Source of the DNA: Actinomycetota bacterium
GTDB lineage: Bacteria; Actinomycetota; Actinomycetes; Nanopelagicales; Nanopelagicaceae
DNA: 38,004 nucleotides
NCBI GenBank assembly: GCA_009927575.1
Contig: RFMS01000181.1
Coordinates: forward strand, 1 to 38,004
Direction: 5' to 3'
In this document: positions 16,944 to 25,597 of the stretch, piece by piece
Layout: every line of letters begins with the position of its first letter
How positions within the stretch are numbered: the first letter of the stretch is position 1
Translations under genes and position numbers: made by a program
The notes under the pieces: generated by a model
Database searches by the model: none
Told to the model about the DNA's origin: nothing
The model's input: only the letters and a program-made list of their open reading frames with translations

Positions 16944-18006
16944 GCGCGAGGAGATCCTTCAGAAAAGCGTGGAGTAAATCAGCACGATCTTGAACTGATG
17001 AAGCTTGCACCCACTCGTTTAACGCATGCGCACCTGCGCCGACCGCGCCTAAACCATCGAGCGTTGGAGCTCCCGCAGCTGCTGCGAAATTTCCATCACT
17101 TGCGCCACCCACTTTTGCGTGGCCAATTGGTGCGCGACCTAGAGATGCAACAACTTTTTCAAATCGTTCGTATAGCGCCATTGTTGAGCGCTCTTCGAGT
17201 GGTGGTCGATTAATTCCGCCAGTAATTTCAATTCGTGCTTCTGGATGAATCGGCTTTAAATTTCGTATTGCACTATCAACGCGTTCTAGTTCTGCCATCT
17301 CGAAAGATCGCGCATCAATATCAAGAGTTGCCAGCGCAGGCACGGTATTTGTTGTAGTGCCTGAAAGTAATTTAGTTGGAACGACCGTTGTTCCTTTTGA
17401 GGAACTTTCTAACTCAATGATTGCCTTAACTAAGTGAGCCATTTCAACTGTTGCGTTAATTCCTTTTTCTGGTTCTAGACCTGCATGAGCAGCACGTCCA
17501 TGAACTGCGATTTGGTACATCGAAGTTCCTTTTCGGCCAGTTTTAACTTTGCCATCGAGTGTTGCTTCAAGAACGAGTACTGCCTTTGCCTCTTTTGCCA
17601 ATCGTTGAATCATTGCTTTGGAAGTGGCGCTACCTGTTTCTTCATCACTTGTAGCGATGAGAGCAATTCGGTCATGCGGTAAATCTTTCATCGCATATAA
17701 AGCCTGGATAAAACCGGCTTTCATATCAAAACATCCAGGTCCGCGAATAACATCATTTTCAAGCGACCACAAAGGTTGATATGAACCGTGTGGCCACACA
17801 GTATCGAGATGTGCAAGGAGAATAATTTCTGGCTTATCTGCGCCAAACCAAAAAACTGGTCTTCCTTCTTCAGTGACCACGCGCGCAGCTTTCCCGTGTA
17901 CGCGTTGAGCTATTGATGCAGCTGCTTCAATAACTTTGACGCACGCTGCTAAATCATCGGTGGGAGATTCAATCTCTACAAGTGTTTTGAGATCATCAAG
18001 AATCAT
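16936..18006 (-). CDS. M20-family metallopeptidase (glutamate carboxypeptidase-like)
   Basis: The start is set at ATG 18006 (MILDDLKTLVEIESPTDD). The frame is open further upstream but would overlap the preceding gene and lacks family similarity there. The protein is then 356 residues. The metal-site motifs are LLAHLDTVWPHG, GPGCFDMKAG and SDEETGS, with a dimerisation domain starting near GRAAHAGLEPEKGIN and a final His in GAHALNE. The arrangement matches carboxypeptidase G2/ArgE/DapE relatives, which cleave peptide or amide bonds using two zinc ions. No signal peptide is present, so it is cytoplasmic. It is inserted between the XPB helicase and its usual partner gene. The substrate is unknown. 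Confidence 0.9.
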   Translation of the reverse strand: MILDDLKTLVEIESPTDDLAACVKVIEAAASIAQRVHGKAARVVTEEGRPVFWFGADKPEIILLAHLDTVWPHGSYQPLWSLENDVIRGPGCFDMKAGFIQALYAMKDLPHDRIALIATSDEETGSATSKAMIQRLAKEAKAVLVLEATLDGKVKTGRKGTSMYQIAVHGRAAHAGLEPEKGINATVEMAHLVKAIIELESSSKGTTVVPTKLLSGTTTNTVPALATLDIDARSFEMAELERVDSAIRNLKPIHPEARIEITGGINRPPLEERSTMALYERFEKVVASLGRAPIGHAKVGGASDGNFAAAAGAPTLDGLGAVGAGAHALNEWVQASSVQDRADLLHAFLKDLLAHD

Positions 18007-18031
18007 GCGCTTAGTCTGCCGTAACTGCTTC

Positions 18032-20227
18032 TCATGCGGGGACCACGCCTGTAATACGCGGGATTTTGAAGTGCTGGAGTTGGCCCGAAGCGTGATCGCG
18101 CGCAAGGAGCGTTCCCAATGAAATAGATACTGGATCAATTACTCGTTGTGTGACTCCGCCATTTGTATCTGCATAACCAATTACCAACGTCACTTCTTCG
18201 CCGAGATATTTATTAAGAATTTCAAGAGTTTCATTTGCAGTTGTGCGCGGGATATCGGTTCGTAAATGCGGTTTTTTCGCAGATGCTCGTTCGCCAGCAC
18301 GCAAAGTGCGTATCGCAGTCGCCATGATTGTTTCGGAAGGTGTCACAAGCTCGCCAATAATTCGAGGTGGCTTTGGTCGAGATTTTGCACGCATCTGTCC
18401 AACAGAAGTGAGAACTGCTCCGGAACTATTTTCACCGGTAGGGAAGTATCCATTTGAACGAAGATCTTCTATAACGTCAGAATTTTCTAGCTCCGATACG
18501 AGTACTTGAGGCGCGATTGCTCGAAGCCGTAGATGTTCTAATCGTTTATCTTTAAGAATTTGATTAATGATTACTTCATCCTCACATCGCAAATATGTGT
18601 TTGCGAATCCAACTTTCAATCGCCCATGTTTCTTTGCCACATCGCTAATGAGATATTCCAACGGTTGAGGCATTGGAGTCTTTGATGTTTTCGATAAGAA
18701 CGTGCGGATCTCATCGCCACTGTGGCCATGATCTAGTCCACGTCGAATAGATGCTTCACTAAATCGATAAACCGTTGCACCACCACGACTTTCAATATCT
18801 GCGAATGTTGAAAGATGTCGATCAAGTTCGATTGCTAATGGGCCAGGAGCGATAGCAGTGTTATCGCTCTGAATTAAAATGTGATCAACTGGCTTTGGTA
18901 GCGCCTCATTGATTTTCAAGGCATCGTCATCATTAATAAATCGCTCACCAAATGACGAGAGCGCGCCTTGTCCGGTAATTCCAAGCCAATCACATTCGCG
19001 CAACGTCCATTCCACAATGTCGGAATGCAGCGATCCACCGCGTCGATTGGGGTAGACCCATTCGACGAATTTTTGAGCGCTAGAAACCTCTGGTGAAAGT
19101 TCTTTATTTTCCAAAAGAAGGTGCACTGTATGTTTGCGAATAGTAGCGGCATTTGCGCGATCCAAGTCGAAACCAAGTGGATTGATGTTTTTAGATTCTG
19201 GTTTGCCAATTAGCCCAGCAACTCGCGACGAGAGGAGCCACAAGGTAACTAATTCGCGCCATTGTTCTTCCGGTGATTTCACTTGCCACATATCAAATGC
19301 AGTCGTCGGAAGTATTCGGCCATCCGGATCGGCAACTACCAGGCCACCGAGATAACAAATCTCGGAGATAAATGCAGCACAGATTTCCTCTACTCCAAGG
19401 TGTTCCGCACATTTGCGAAGATCGCGCACACCTAACCCACCAGATTGCAAGACGGAAGGAGTTTCCTCTGCCCAAAAATTAAGTAGTTCGCGACACCAAC
19501 GAAGCACGTTGCTAATTGATGCAATCGCTGCTTGATCTATATCTTTTTGTTTTCGTCGATCTCCACTAATAGCTGGTGCAGTAGTGAGATAGGTCTGATG
19601 AACTTTTCCGCCACGAAGGTGTAGGCCAAGTTCGCGCGGCACCACAACAGTTGTTTGATCCATCGGAATAAGAAAGTGATTTTCGATTAGCCATGCAATG
19701 GGTGTTCCGCGTTTGCGAATATCGGAGACGGTTCCTTTGGCACTTCCCCATGTTAATTTTGCAAGTAAATCCAACGCTGGCTTCGGGGCATCTTTTAATT
19801 TTTTGAGATCGAGTTTTGCTATCGATACTGGTCCAAGTCCAGCAGGAGATTGACCGATGAAATCATGGATAGCTCGAGGAACTCGAAAACCGTCTTCATC
19901 TTTATAAATTAATCCACGTTCATAAAGTTCAGTGACAACTTTCTCTGCGCCCTTTTCGGTAGCTTTAACAATCTGGGTAGAAGTAAATGGTTCTGCAAGC
20001 GCCATACATGCCTCAAGAACAGCGAATTGCCATTGATTTAAGCCTTCAATTGCGCGGACCAAACTTGGACCGGATGTCGCACGCGTTGCAAGTGCAGCAA
20101 TATCTCCCGGAACGGGCGTAATCAGATCTGGTCGATATGTAAAAAGTGAATGGAGTTCTTCATCAGTGCGCGCGCGTAACTCATCAGCAAATGAGGGAAC
20201 GGTCGTTGATATCTGGCGCAGTGACAT
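18032..20227 (-). CDS. Helicase-associated protein partnered with XPB (Rv0862c-like)
   Basis: This large 731-residue cytoplasmic protein has no Walker A motif. The first half looks like winged-helix modules (for example QWQFAVLEACMALAEPFTSTQ near residue 67). The second half, from about 455 (ILIQSDNTAIAPGPLAIEL), matches the 'helicase C-terminal conserved domain' region seen in XPB-associated proteins, parallel to the N-terminal portion of the helicase here (LIVQSDKTLLLD). In M. tuberculosis the homologous Rv0862c is adjacent to the XPB gene Rv0861c. Here an M20 peptidase lies between. It may load or regulate the helicase, which is inference from conserved pairing. Confidence 0.82.
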   Translation of the reverse strand: MSLRQISTTVPSFADELRARTDEELHSLFTYRPDLITPVPGDIAALATRATSGPSLVRAIEGLNQWQFAVLEACMALAEPFTSTQIVKATEKGAEKVVTELYERGLIYKDEDGFRVPRAIHDFIGQSPAGLGPVSIAKLDLKKLKDAPKPALDLLAKLTWGSAKGTVSDIRKRGTPIAWLIENHFLIPMDQTTVVVPRELGLHLRGGKVHQTYLTTAPAISGDRRKQKDIDQAAIASISNVLRWCRELLNFWAEETPSVLQSGGLGVRDLRKCAEHLGVEEICAAFISEICYLGGLVVADPDGRILPTTAFDMWQVKSPEEQWRELVTLWLLSSRVAGLIGKPESKNINPLGFDLDRANAATIRKHTVHLLLENKELSPEVSSAQKFVEWVYPNRRGGSLHSDIVEWTLRECDWLGITGQGALSSFGERFINDDDALKINEALPKPVDHILIQSDNTAIAPGPLAIELDRHLSTFADIESRGGATVYRFSEASIRRGLDHGHSGDEIRTFLSKTSKTPMPQPLEYLISDVAKKHGRLKVGFANTYLRCEDEVIINQILKDKRLEHLRLRAIAPQVLVSELENSDVIEDLRSNGYFPTGENSSGAVLTSVGQMRAKSRPKPPRIIGELVTPSETIMATAIRTLRAGERASAKKPHLRTDIPRTTANETLEILNKYLGEEVTLVIGYADTNGGVTQRVIDPVSISLGTLLARDHASGQLQHFKIPRITGVVPA

Positions 20228-20236
20228 AACTGGCCA

Positions 20237-20242
20237 ACATTA
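20237..20242 (-). promoter_or_regulatory. Possible -10 box of the helicase operon
   Basis: On the minus strand TAATGT is followed by nine bases and the ATG at 20227. The spacing is longer than in the other leaderless candidates, so a leader of one to three bases is possible. Confidence 0.35.
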
Positions 20243-20254
20243 CTGGATATTTCC

Positions 20255-21007
20255 TTAACGGCGTGGCCGAAGAAAAGTCAGAAAACCAGCAGCACGACTA
20301 ATTGTTGGCCCAATAAGTCGGTTCAGAAAGCGCAATCTTCGGAAATCGTGTACTGGCCACTCATTTGCAAATGCGATAATTCTCAGTTTGGCATCAGGAT
20401 TGATGACTCGCGGGTTGCCTACTGAATTCAGTAACGGCATATCGTGATGGCTATCGGTATACGCATAGCACTCACTCAAATCAATATTCTTTTCAGTTGC
20501 GAGTTTCTTAATTGCGATTGCTTTTTCGCCTCCATGAAGTAATTGACCAATTACCGCACCGGTGTATTTTCCATCTTTTACTTCGGCCTTTGTGCCAATA
20601 GCACCGGTAAAGCCCAATCGATCTGAAATAAGTTTTGCCATATCTTCAGGCGCCGCTGTTACCAACCACACTTCCTCACCAGCACTTAGATGTGATTGCG
20701 CAATATCAATTGTTTCCTGCCACATAGCAGGTGAAACATATTCATCGTAAATCGCTTGTCCGATTGCATAAAGATCATTGACATCATGGCCACCAACAAA
20801 ATCCTGGGCTGCTTTTTGAAACCGGGCGATTTCTTCTGGCTTTTCAGTTCCGGTCATTCGATAGCGAAGATTTGCAAGAACAAATGCACCAATATCTTTT
20901 TTTGAAAAGAAACCTCGTTGATACATCCCTCGACCAAGAAAATAAATTGTGGAGCCGCGAATCAGCGTGTTATCGACATCAAAGAATGCGATCCGCTTTC
21001 CTGTCAT
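20255..21007 (-). CDS. HAD-IB family phosphatase, SerB1-like
   Basis: This 250-residue haloacid dehalogenase phosphatase has the nucleophile motif FFDVDNTLIRGS (Asp10, with acid/base Asp12), a motif II-like VTAAPEDMA, Lys in GGEKAIAIKKL, and the metal-binding motif YTDSHHDMPLLNSVG. The family includes phosphoserine phosphatase-like SerB1 (M. tuberculosis Rv0505c), but many members hydrolyse other phosphates. The basic C-terminus (RFLNRLIGPTISRAAGFL) could associate with membranes. It is divergent from the histidine phosphatase, and each gene has its own TAnnnT box. Confidence 0.88.
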   Translation of the reverse strand: MTGKRIAFFDVDNTLIRGSTIYFLGRGMYQRGFFSKKDIGAFVLANLRYRMTGTEKPEEIARFQKAAQDFVGGHDVNDLYAIGQAIYDEYVSPAMWQETIDIAQSHLSAGEEVWLVTAAPEDMAKLISDRLGFTGAIGTKAEVKDGKYTGAVIGQLLHGGEKAIAIKKLATEKNIDLSECYAYTDSHHDMPLLNSVGNPRVINPDAKLRIIAFANEWPVHDFRRLRFLNRLIGPTISRAAGFLTFLRPRR

Positions 21008-21013
21008 TTCTTA

Positions 21014-21019
21014 ACCCTA
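21014..21019 (-). promoter_or_regulatory. -10 box of leaderless HAD phosphatase promoter
   Basis: On the minus strand TAGGGT is followed by six bases and the ATG at 21007. No Shine-Dalgarno sequence is present. Confidence 0.5.
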
Positions 21020-21054
21020 GCGAAGGTAGTGGTTCTCAGCCTTTTCTACTGCTT

Positions 21055-21060
21055 TATGCT
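21055..21060 (+). promoter_or_regulatory. -10 box of leaderless ccs operon promoter
   Basis: TATGCT is followed by six bases and the ATG at 21067. This supports that start codon over the much longer open frame and marks the head of the cytochrome c maturation operon. Confidence 0.6.
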
Positions 21061-21066
21061 TGGCGC

Positions 21067-21678
21067 ATGGCTTATGTGCATGTCGTTCGACACGGTGAAG
21101 TCGAAAATCCAGAGAAGATTCTTTACGGACGACAACCAGGTTGGCGATTATCAACGCGCGGTCAACACATGGCGGAAACAATCGCAGAATGGTCAGGCAC
21201 GCTTGATCTTGGTGCACTTCATGTTTCACCGCTTCAACGAGCCCAAGAAACTGCAACACCGGTTTCGCAACGCCACAAGATTGAGATTACGACTGATCCG
21301 CAATTAATTGAAGCGGGAAATAAATTTGAAGGCAAAAAGTTTGATATTGGAATTGGCGCGCTTCGTCATCCAAGTGCGTGGCGACACTTATGGAATCCAT
21401 GGCGACCTTCATGGGGTGAGCCTTATGTTGAAATTGTTGAACGTATGAAGAACGCGATTTTTGCTGCGCATACAGCAGCTAATGGAAAAGATGCACTCTG
21501 TGTTTCTCATCAATTACCGATTTGGATTTTTCGCTCATTTATCGAAGGTCGTTCCTTTCTTCATGATCCTCGTAAACGAGAATGCACATTGGCATCAGTA
21601 ACAAGTTTTCATATTGACGATCAAGGAATCATTACTGGATTTACCTATCAAGAACCTGCTGCGCATCTCTTGCCATGA
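21067..21678 (+). CDS. Histidine phosphatase (phosphoglycerate-mutase-like)
   Basis: This 203-residue protein begins MAYVHVVRHGEVENP. The catalytic His is in VRHGE (residues 7-11), and the second conserved His is in LCVSHQLPIW. The open frame extends upstream to 20872 but would run antisense through the HAD gene. ATG 21067 fits both the -10 box and the family N-terminus. A similar gene (Rv0525) heads the ccs cluster in M. tuberculosis, so the link to cytochrome maturation is conserved though unexplained. True mutase activity is unlikely and the substrate is unknown. The stop overlaps the next ATG (ATGA). Confidence 0.88.
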   Translation: MAYVHVVRHGEVENPEKILYGRQPGWRLSTRGQHMAETIAEWSGTLDLGALHVSPLQRAQETATPVSQRHKIEITTDPQLIEAGNKFEGKKFDIGIGALRHPSAWRHLWNPWRPSWGEPYVEIVERMKNAIFAAHTAANGKDALCVSHQLPIWIFRSFIEGRSFLHDPRKRECTLASVTSFHIDDQGIITGFTYQEPAAHLLP

Positions 21679-22223
21679 AGAAATTTGCCATCAAGTACTT
21701 TGCGTTAGCGATTACCTTGTTATTACTTACAAGTTGTTCGGGAGGCGGAACATCAGCGCCAAGCGAAGATGCGTTTATTTCGGGGAATGGTTCAATACTC
21801 CAGATTTCACCAGAGAAACGAGGCGTTGTACCAACTCTTTCCGGAAAAACTTTGGACGGAACATTTACCCAATTAGCGGGCAAAGTCACGATTGTTAATG
21901 TGTGGGCAAGTTGGTGCTCACCATGTCGAGCTGAAGCCCCAACACTTCAAGCCTTGTCCACCACTTTTCCGAATGTTCAATTCGTAGGAATATTAACCCG
22001 CGATAATCAAGTAACCGCTAAAGCATTTGTGAAGCGATTCAAAATCGCTTATCCCACGCTGGTAGATGATGCGCTATTAGTCGCTTTTCCAGGCGTAACT
22101 CCTAATGCAATTCCCACAACGTTGGTTCTCGACAAACAGAACAGAGTCGCGGCTCGAATTAGTGGCGAAGCTTTGTACACAGATTTGAAGCGAATCATTA
22201 ACCAAGTATTGGCTGAACAATGA
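21675..22223 (+). CDS. TlpA/ResA-like thioredoxin lipoprotein
   Basis: This is a 182-residue exported lipoprotein. The signal peptide ends in the lipobox LLTSC, so Cys21 would carry the lipid. The thioredoxin domain has the WASWCSPCRAEAP active site (Cys81, Cys84) and the cis-proline region NAIPTTLVLD. Such proteins reduce apocytochrome c haem-binding cysteines outside the membrane, with electrons from CcdA, which is encoded next. Both ends overlap neighbours as ATGA. Confidence 0.94.
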   Translation: MKKFAIKYFALAITLLLLTSCSGGGTSAPSEDAFISGNGSILQISPEKRGVVPTLSGKTLDGTFTQLAGKVTIVNVWASWCSPCRAEAPTLQALSTTFPNVQFVGILTRDNQVTAKAFVKRFKIAYPTLVDDALLVAFPGVTPNAIPTTLVLDKQNRVAARISGEALYTDLKRIINQVLAEQ

Positions 22224-22945
22224 GCGATTTTTTTGTCAATGCAATATTTGATAGCAATGTAATTATTGCCGCATTCGTTGCAGCAATCGCTGGCTTTATC
22301 TCATTTCTCTCACCATGTGTGCTGCCGCTACTTCCGGGTTTTATTGGCTATATCGCAGGAGTTAGTGCATCGAAAGTGAGAATTCTTGTCGGCACAATTC
22401 TTTTTGTTTCTGGATTTGCCCTCCTCTTTACTTTCTACGGTGCGCTCTTTGGTTCACTCGGTTCGCAGATCACTCAAAATTCAGATTGGATTACCCGAGC
22501 ACTAGGTGTATTGACCATTGTCTTTGGAGTGGTCTTCTTAAAATCAGATAAGTTTTTTTGGAGTTGGCGACCATCGATGCAAAATCGAGCTGGGCTAGTA
22601 AGTGCACCAATACTCGGTTTTCTTTTCGGATTAGGTTGGACGCCGTGCATTGGGCCAACTCTGGCCGCTGTAGAAACTCTGGCTTTTCAAGAGGCAAATG
22701 CACTCCGCGGCGCGGTTCTCTCTCTCGCATATTGTTTTGGTTTGGGAGTTCCATTTATTCTCTTTGGACTTCTCTTCGAACGATCTAAAAAAGTTCGATC
22801 CTTTCTTACTAAGCGAGGAAATGTCATCACTGTCATTGGTGGAGTGCTACTAATAGTTATGGGAATCGCCCAAGTACTTGGTTTATGGAATGAAGCAATG
22901 GCCTGGCTTCGCACACTCATTGCTGATTTTGCGCCGGTGATCTAA
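22220..22945 (+). CDS. ccdA: Cytochrome c biogenesis protein CcdA
   Basis: This 241-residue membrane protein of the DsbD/CcdA family has six hydrophobic segments. The two redox cysteines lie in FLSPCVLPLLPGF (first segment) and GWTPCIGPTLA (fourth segment). It carries reducing equivalents from cytoplasmic thioredoxin across the membrane to the TlpA-like protein upstream. It overlaps that gene by ATGA and resB by one base (TAATG). Confidence 0.95.
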   Translation: MSDFFVNAIFDSNVIIAAFVAAIAGFISFLSPCVLPLLPGFIGYIAGVSASKVRILVGTILFVSGFALLFTFYGALFGSLGSQITQNSDWITRALGVLTIVFGVVFLKSDKFFWSWRPSMQNRAGLVSAPILGFLFGLGWTPCIGPTLAAVETLAFQEANALRGAVLSLAYCFGLGVPFILFGLLFERSKKVRSFLTKRGNVITVIGGVLLIVMGIAQVLGLWNEAMAWLRTLIADFAPVI

Positions 22946-24432
22946 TGAGCGCTCCTGAACTCAGCGGATTAGGCTCACTTCGCTATCTCTGGCGACAACT
23001 CACAAGCATGCGCACTGCGCTGATACTTCTTTTATTACTTGGAATTGCAGCGATTCCAGGCTCGCTATTGCCACAACGAACTCAGAATCCAATGAAAGTT
23101 CGTGAATATTTCACCAATGATCCAACTCTTGCCCAATGGTTAGATCGATTTAAATTTTTTGATGTTTACGGATCACCATGGTTTTCTGCAATCTACCTCC
23201 TTCTCTTTATTTCACTCATTGGCTGTGTGCTGCCACGCTCTTGGGAACATGCAAAAGCAATCCGAGCAAAACCTGTATTGACGCCAAAAAATCTTGATCG
23301 GATGGATTTTTATCGAACTATTGATACAACGAGCGCCTTAGATTCGGCAGAAGCATGGCTCAAAAAGAATCGATTCCGAATACAACGTAACGCCGATTCT
23401 ATTTCCGCAGAAAAAGGTTATTCACGTGAGACTGGAAATGTACTTTTTCATCTTTCGTTAATCGTTATTTTGATTGGAATCGCACTGAGTTCAAGCCTGG
23501 GCATGAATGGATCGGCAATCGTCAATGTTGGCGAACGATTTATTAATACACCAACAAGCTATGACAATCTAACTACAGGTCGTTTCTTCTCAAGTGAATC
23601 TCTTCAACATTTTACGATTACCGCAGACAAGTTTGTTGCCCAATACAACCCGATCACGAATGCACCCGAGGATTACACACTGTCCACAACAATCAGTAAG
23701 TCTGTCGGTGGCTCTTCGGAGAAGAAGGTTCTTAAAGTAAATAGCCCACTAACTTTTGGAAGTACACGTGTCTATTTACAAGCAAACGGTTATTCACCAA
23801 TCGTTACTGTGACAGATCAAAGTGGAACCGTAGTTTTTCAAGGGCCAGTTCCATTCCTACCGCAAGATGCAAATCTCACTTCAACTGGTGCAATTAAAGT
23901 TCCTGATGCGCAACCACAAATAGGTTTTATAGGTTCATTCGTACCAACGATTGATCGAAGTTCTAGCCGAGGCGCATTCTCAGCATTTCCAGAGGCGCTA
24001 GATCCACGTCTTCTCGTTTCGGTTTGGGAAGGCGATTTACAAATGGATTCCGGAATTCCTCAATCTGTGTACCGACTCGACACAAATAAGATGGCGCGAA
24101 TTGGTTTGAAAGAGATGAAACTCAATGAAACGTATTCGTATGGCGTGGGAACCATCACATTTAATGGCTTCACTCCTTGGGTGAATCTGCAAATTGTTCG
24201 AGATCCTGGCAAGCAATATGCGCTCATTGGAAGTATTCTCGCGATACTCGGTTTACTTACTTCACTCTTTACTCGACAGCGAAGAATTTGGGTAAAAGTT
24301 GGTAAGAAAGTTGAAATCGCTGGTCTAGCTAAGAACGCTATAGATGGATTGGAAAGCGAGCTCAACGACTTAACTGATTGGATTGAAAGATTCAATGAAA
24401 AGGAAATTGAACAGGAGAGGAGAAGAAAGTGA
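22945..24432 (+). CDS. resB: Cytochrome c biogenesis protein ResB
   Basis: This 495-residue ResB/Ccs1-type protein has N-terminal transmembrane helices (TALILLLLLGIAAIPGSLLP near residue 30, then about 70 and 168), a large extracytoplasmic domain of about 200 residues, and a C-terminal helix near residue 425 before a basic/acidic cytoplasmic tail. With CcsB it forms the System II synthase that exports haem and ligates it to CXXCH cytochromes. The stop overlaps the GTG of ccsB (GTGA). Confidence 0.94.
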   Translation: MSAPELSGLGSLRYLWRQLTSMRTALILLLLLGIAAIPGSLLPQRTQNPMKVREYFTNDPTLAQWLDRFKFFDVYGSPWFSAIYLLLFISLIGCVLPRSWEHAKAIRAKPVLTPKNLDRMDFYRTIDTTSALDSAEAWLKKNRFRIQRNADSISAEKGYSRETGNVLFHLSLIVILIGIALSSSLGMNGSAIVNVGERFINTPTSYDNLTTGRFFSSESLQHFTITADKFVAQYNPITNAPEDYTLSTTISKSVGGSSEKKVLKVNSPLTFGSTRVYLQANGYSPIVTVTDQSGTVVFQGPVPFLPQDANLTSTGAIKVPDAQPQIGFIGSFVPTIDRSSSRGAFSAFPEALDPRLLVSVWEGDLQMDSGIPQSVYRLDTNKMARIGLKEMKLNETYSYGVGTITFNGFTPWVNLQIVRDPGKQYALIGSILAILGLLTSLFTRQRRIWVKVGKKVEIAGLAKNAIDGLESELNDLTDWIERFNEKEIEQERRRK

Positions 24433-25319
24433 GTTCATCGCAATTGGCGTATCTCTCTAACAATTTGGTGTACTCCTCGCTTTTCGTTTTCACTCTTTCA
24501 TTTTTCCTCTTTGCAATTGAGACCGCATGGTCAGTTCGTGCAGATCGTGAAAACGGTGTATTCGATCGTGCTCGAACAGAGAAATTTGCGCGGATTGCTA
24601 TCGCTTTGATGACGTTAGCGTTTCTCCTTCTCTTCGGTGGAGTACTTGCACGCGCGCTCTCCGCACATCGTGTTCCTTGGGGAAATATGTATGAATTCTC
24701 CATCACCGGTGCATTAGCTTTCACTGGCGCTTATTTAGTTGCGCTTCGAAAATATAACCTTCGCTGGTTGGGTTTACCAATCTCTATTGCAGTTCTGTTA
24801 GTACTTGGAACCGCAATAACCTTGCTATATCGACCAAGTGCGCCACTTGTTCCAGCCTTAAAATCAACATGGTTAGTAGTACACGTATCAGCTGCAATTA
24901 TCTCCGGTGGTGTATTTCTACTCGCCAACACGATTGCTGCAACATATTTGATTATTGAACGAATGGAATCGCGAGGTGGTCGAAACGCGTGGGCTAAACG
25001 TTTGCCAACTTTAGAAACTTTGGATCAACTTTCATATCGACTCGTCGCATTTGTCTTTCCACTGTGGACTTTTGCGATTATCGCTGGCGCAATTTGGGCG
25101 GAATCCGCATGGGGACGATATTGGGGATGGGATCCAAAAGAAACGTGGGCATTCATTACCTGGGTGGCATACGCCGCTTATCTTCATGCACGAGTAACAG
25201 CAGGCTGGAAAGGTAAGAAAGCAGCCTGGCTCTGTCTTTTAGCTGGCTCTACATTCTTATTTAATTACGTCTATGTCAATGTTTGGGGCACAGGCCGACA
25301 CACATATTCAGGCCTTTAA
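24429..25319 (+). CDS. ccsB: Cytochrome c haem-export/ligation protein CcsB (CcsA/ResC)
   Basis: This 296-residue polytopic membrane protein has about eight hydrophobic segments and the WWD haem-handling signature WGRYWGWDPKETWAFITW near residues 227-244. His residues in VVHVSAA and in YLHARVT are likely haem ligands. The GTG start follows a purine-rich AGGAGAGGAG and overlaps the resB stop. It is the last gene of the System II operon. The convergent PLDc_N gene ends 11 bases away, and I see no clear terminator between them. Confidence 0.95.
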   Translation: MSSSQLAYLSNNLVYSSLFVFTLSFFLFAIETAWSVRADRENGVFDRARTEKFARIAIALMTLAFLLLFGGVLARALSAHRVPWGNMYEFSITGALAFTGAYLVALRKYNLRWLGLPISIAVLLVLGTAITLLYRPSAPLVPALKSTWLVVHVSAAIISGGVFLLANTIAATYLIIERMESRGGRNAWAKRLPTLETLDQLSYRLVAFVFPLWTFAIIAGAIWAESAWGRYWGWDPKETWAFITWVAYAAYLHARVTAGWKGKKAAWLCLLAGSTFLFNYVYVNVWGTGRHTYSGL

Positions 25320-25330
25320 AACTTTTTAAA

Positions 25331-25585
25331 TTACAGATTCTTTAGAAAATCAGGATTGTCATCGGGTGGAATTATTCGTGGCTTCTTTCGTCCACCATTT
25401 CCAGGGCCTTTTGGTCGACCTGCAACTAACCATGCGATTGAGCCAATAAATCCAATAAATATGACAATGAGCAGCCAACCCCACTTTGGGAGATTTCTTA
25501 CTTGATCTTGATCGGTTCGCGCGCAATCTACGAGCGCATAAATTTGAAGTGCGACACCGATAATGATGGGTAGGTATCGGAGCAT
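25331..25585 (-). CDS. Small membrane protein with PLDc_N domain
   Basis: This is an 84-residue protein with two transmembrane helices (YLPIIIGVALQIYALVDC and GWLLIVIFIGFIGSIAWLVAG) and a Pro/Lys-rich tail. The spacing and the YALVD motif match the phospholipase-D-nuclease N-terminal (PLDc_N) family, which lacks any nuclease motif. Similar genes accompany menA/menE in other actinobacteria. The role is unknown, and assembly or quinone-related membrane functions are speculation. Its own -10 box overlaps the menA stop. Confidence 0.82.
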   Translation of the reverse strand: MLRYLPIIIGVALQIYALVDCARTDQDQVRNLPKWGWLLIVIFIGFIGSIAWLVAGRPKGPGNGGRKKPRIIPPDDNPDFLKNL

Positions 25586-25591
25586 GGCGAA

Positions 25592-25597
25592 ATCTTA
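25592..25597 (-). promoter_or_regulatory. -10 box of leaderless PLDc_N gene promoter
   Basis: On the minus strand TAAGAT is followed by six bases and the ATG at 25585. The first three bases (TAA) are also the menA stop codon. Confidence 0.5.

Noticed and set aside
18007-18138. Upstream extension of the M20 peptidase frame
   Set aside because: It overlaps the 3' end of the helicase-associated gene and shows no M20-like sequence. MILDDLKTLVEIES at 18006 is the typical family start.
20872-21066. Long upstream extension of the histidine phosphatase open frame
   Set aside because: It runs antisense through the HAD phosphatase gene, and ATG 21067 has a -10 box at the right distance and matches the family N-terminus.
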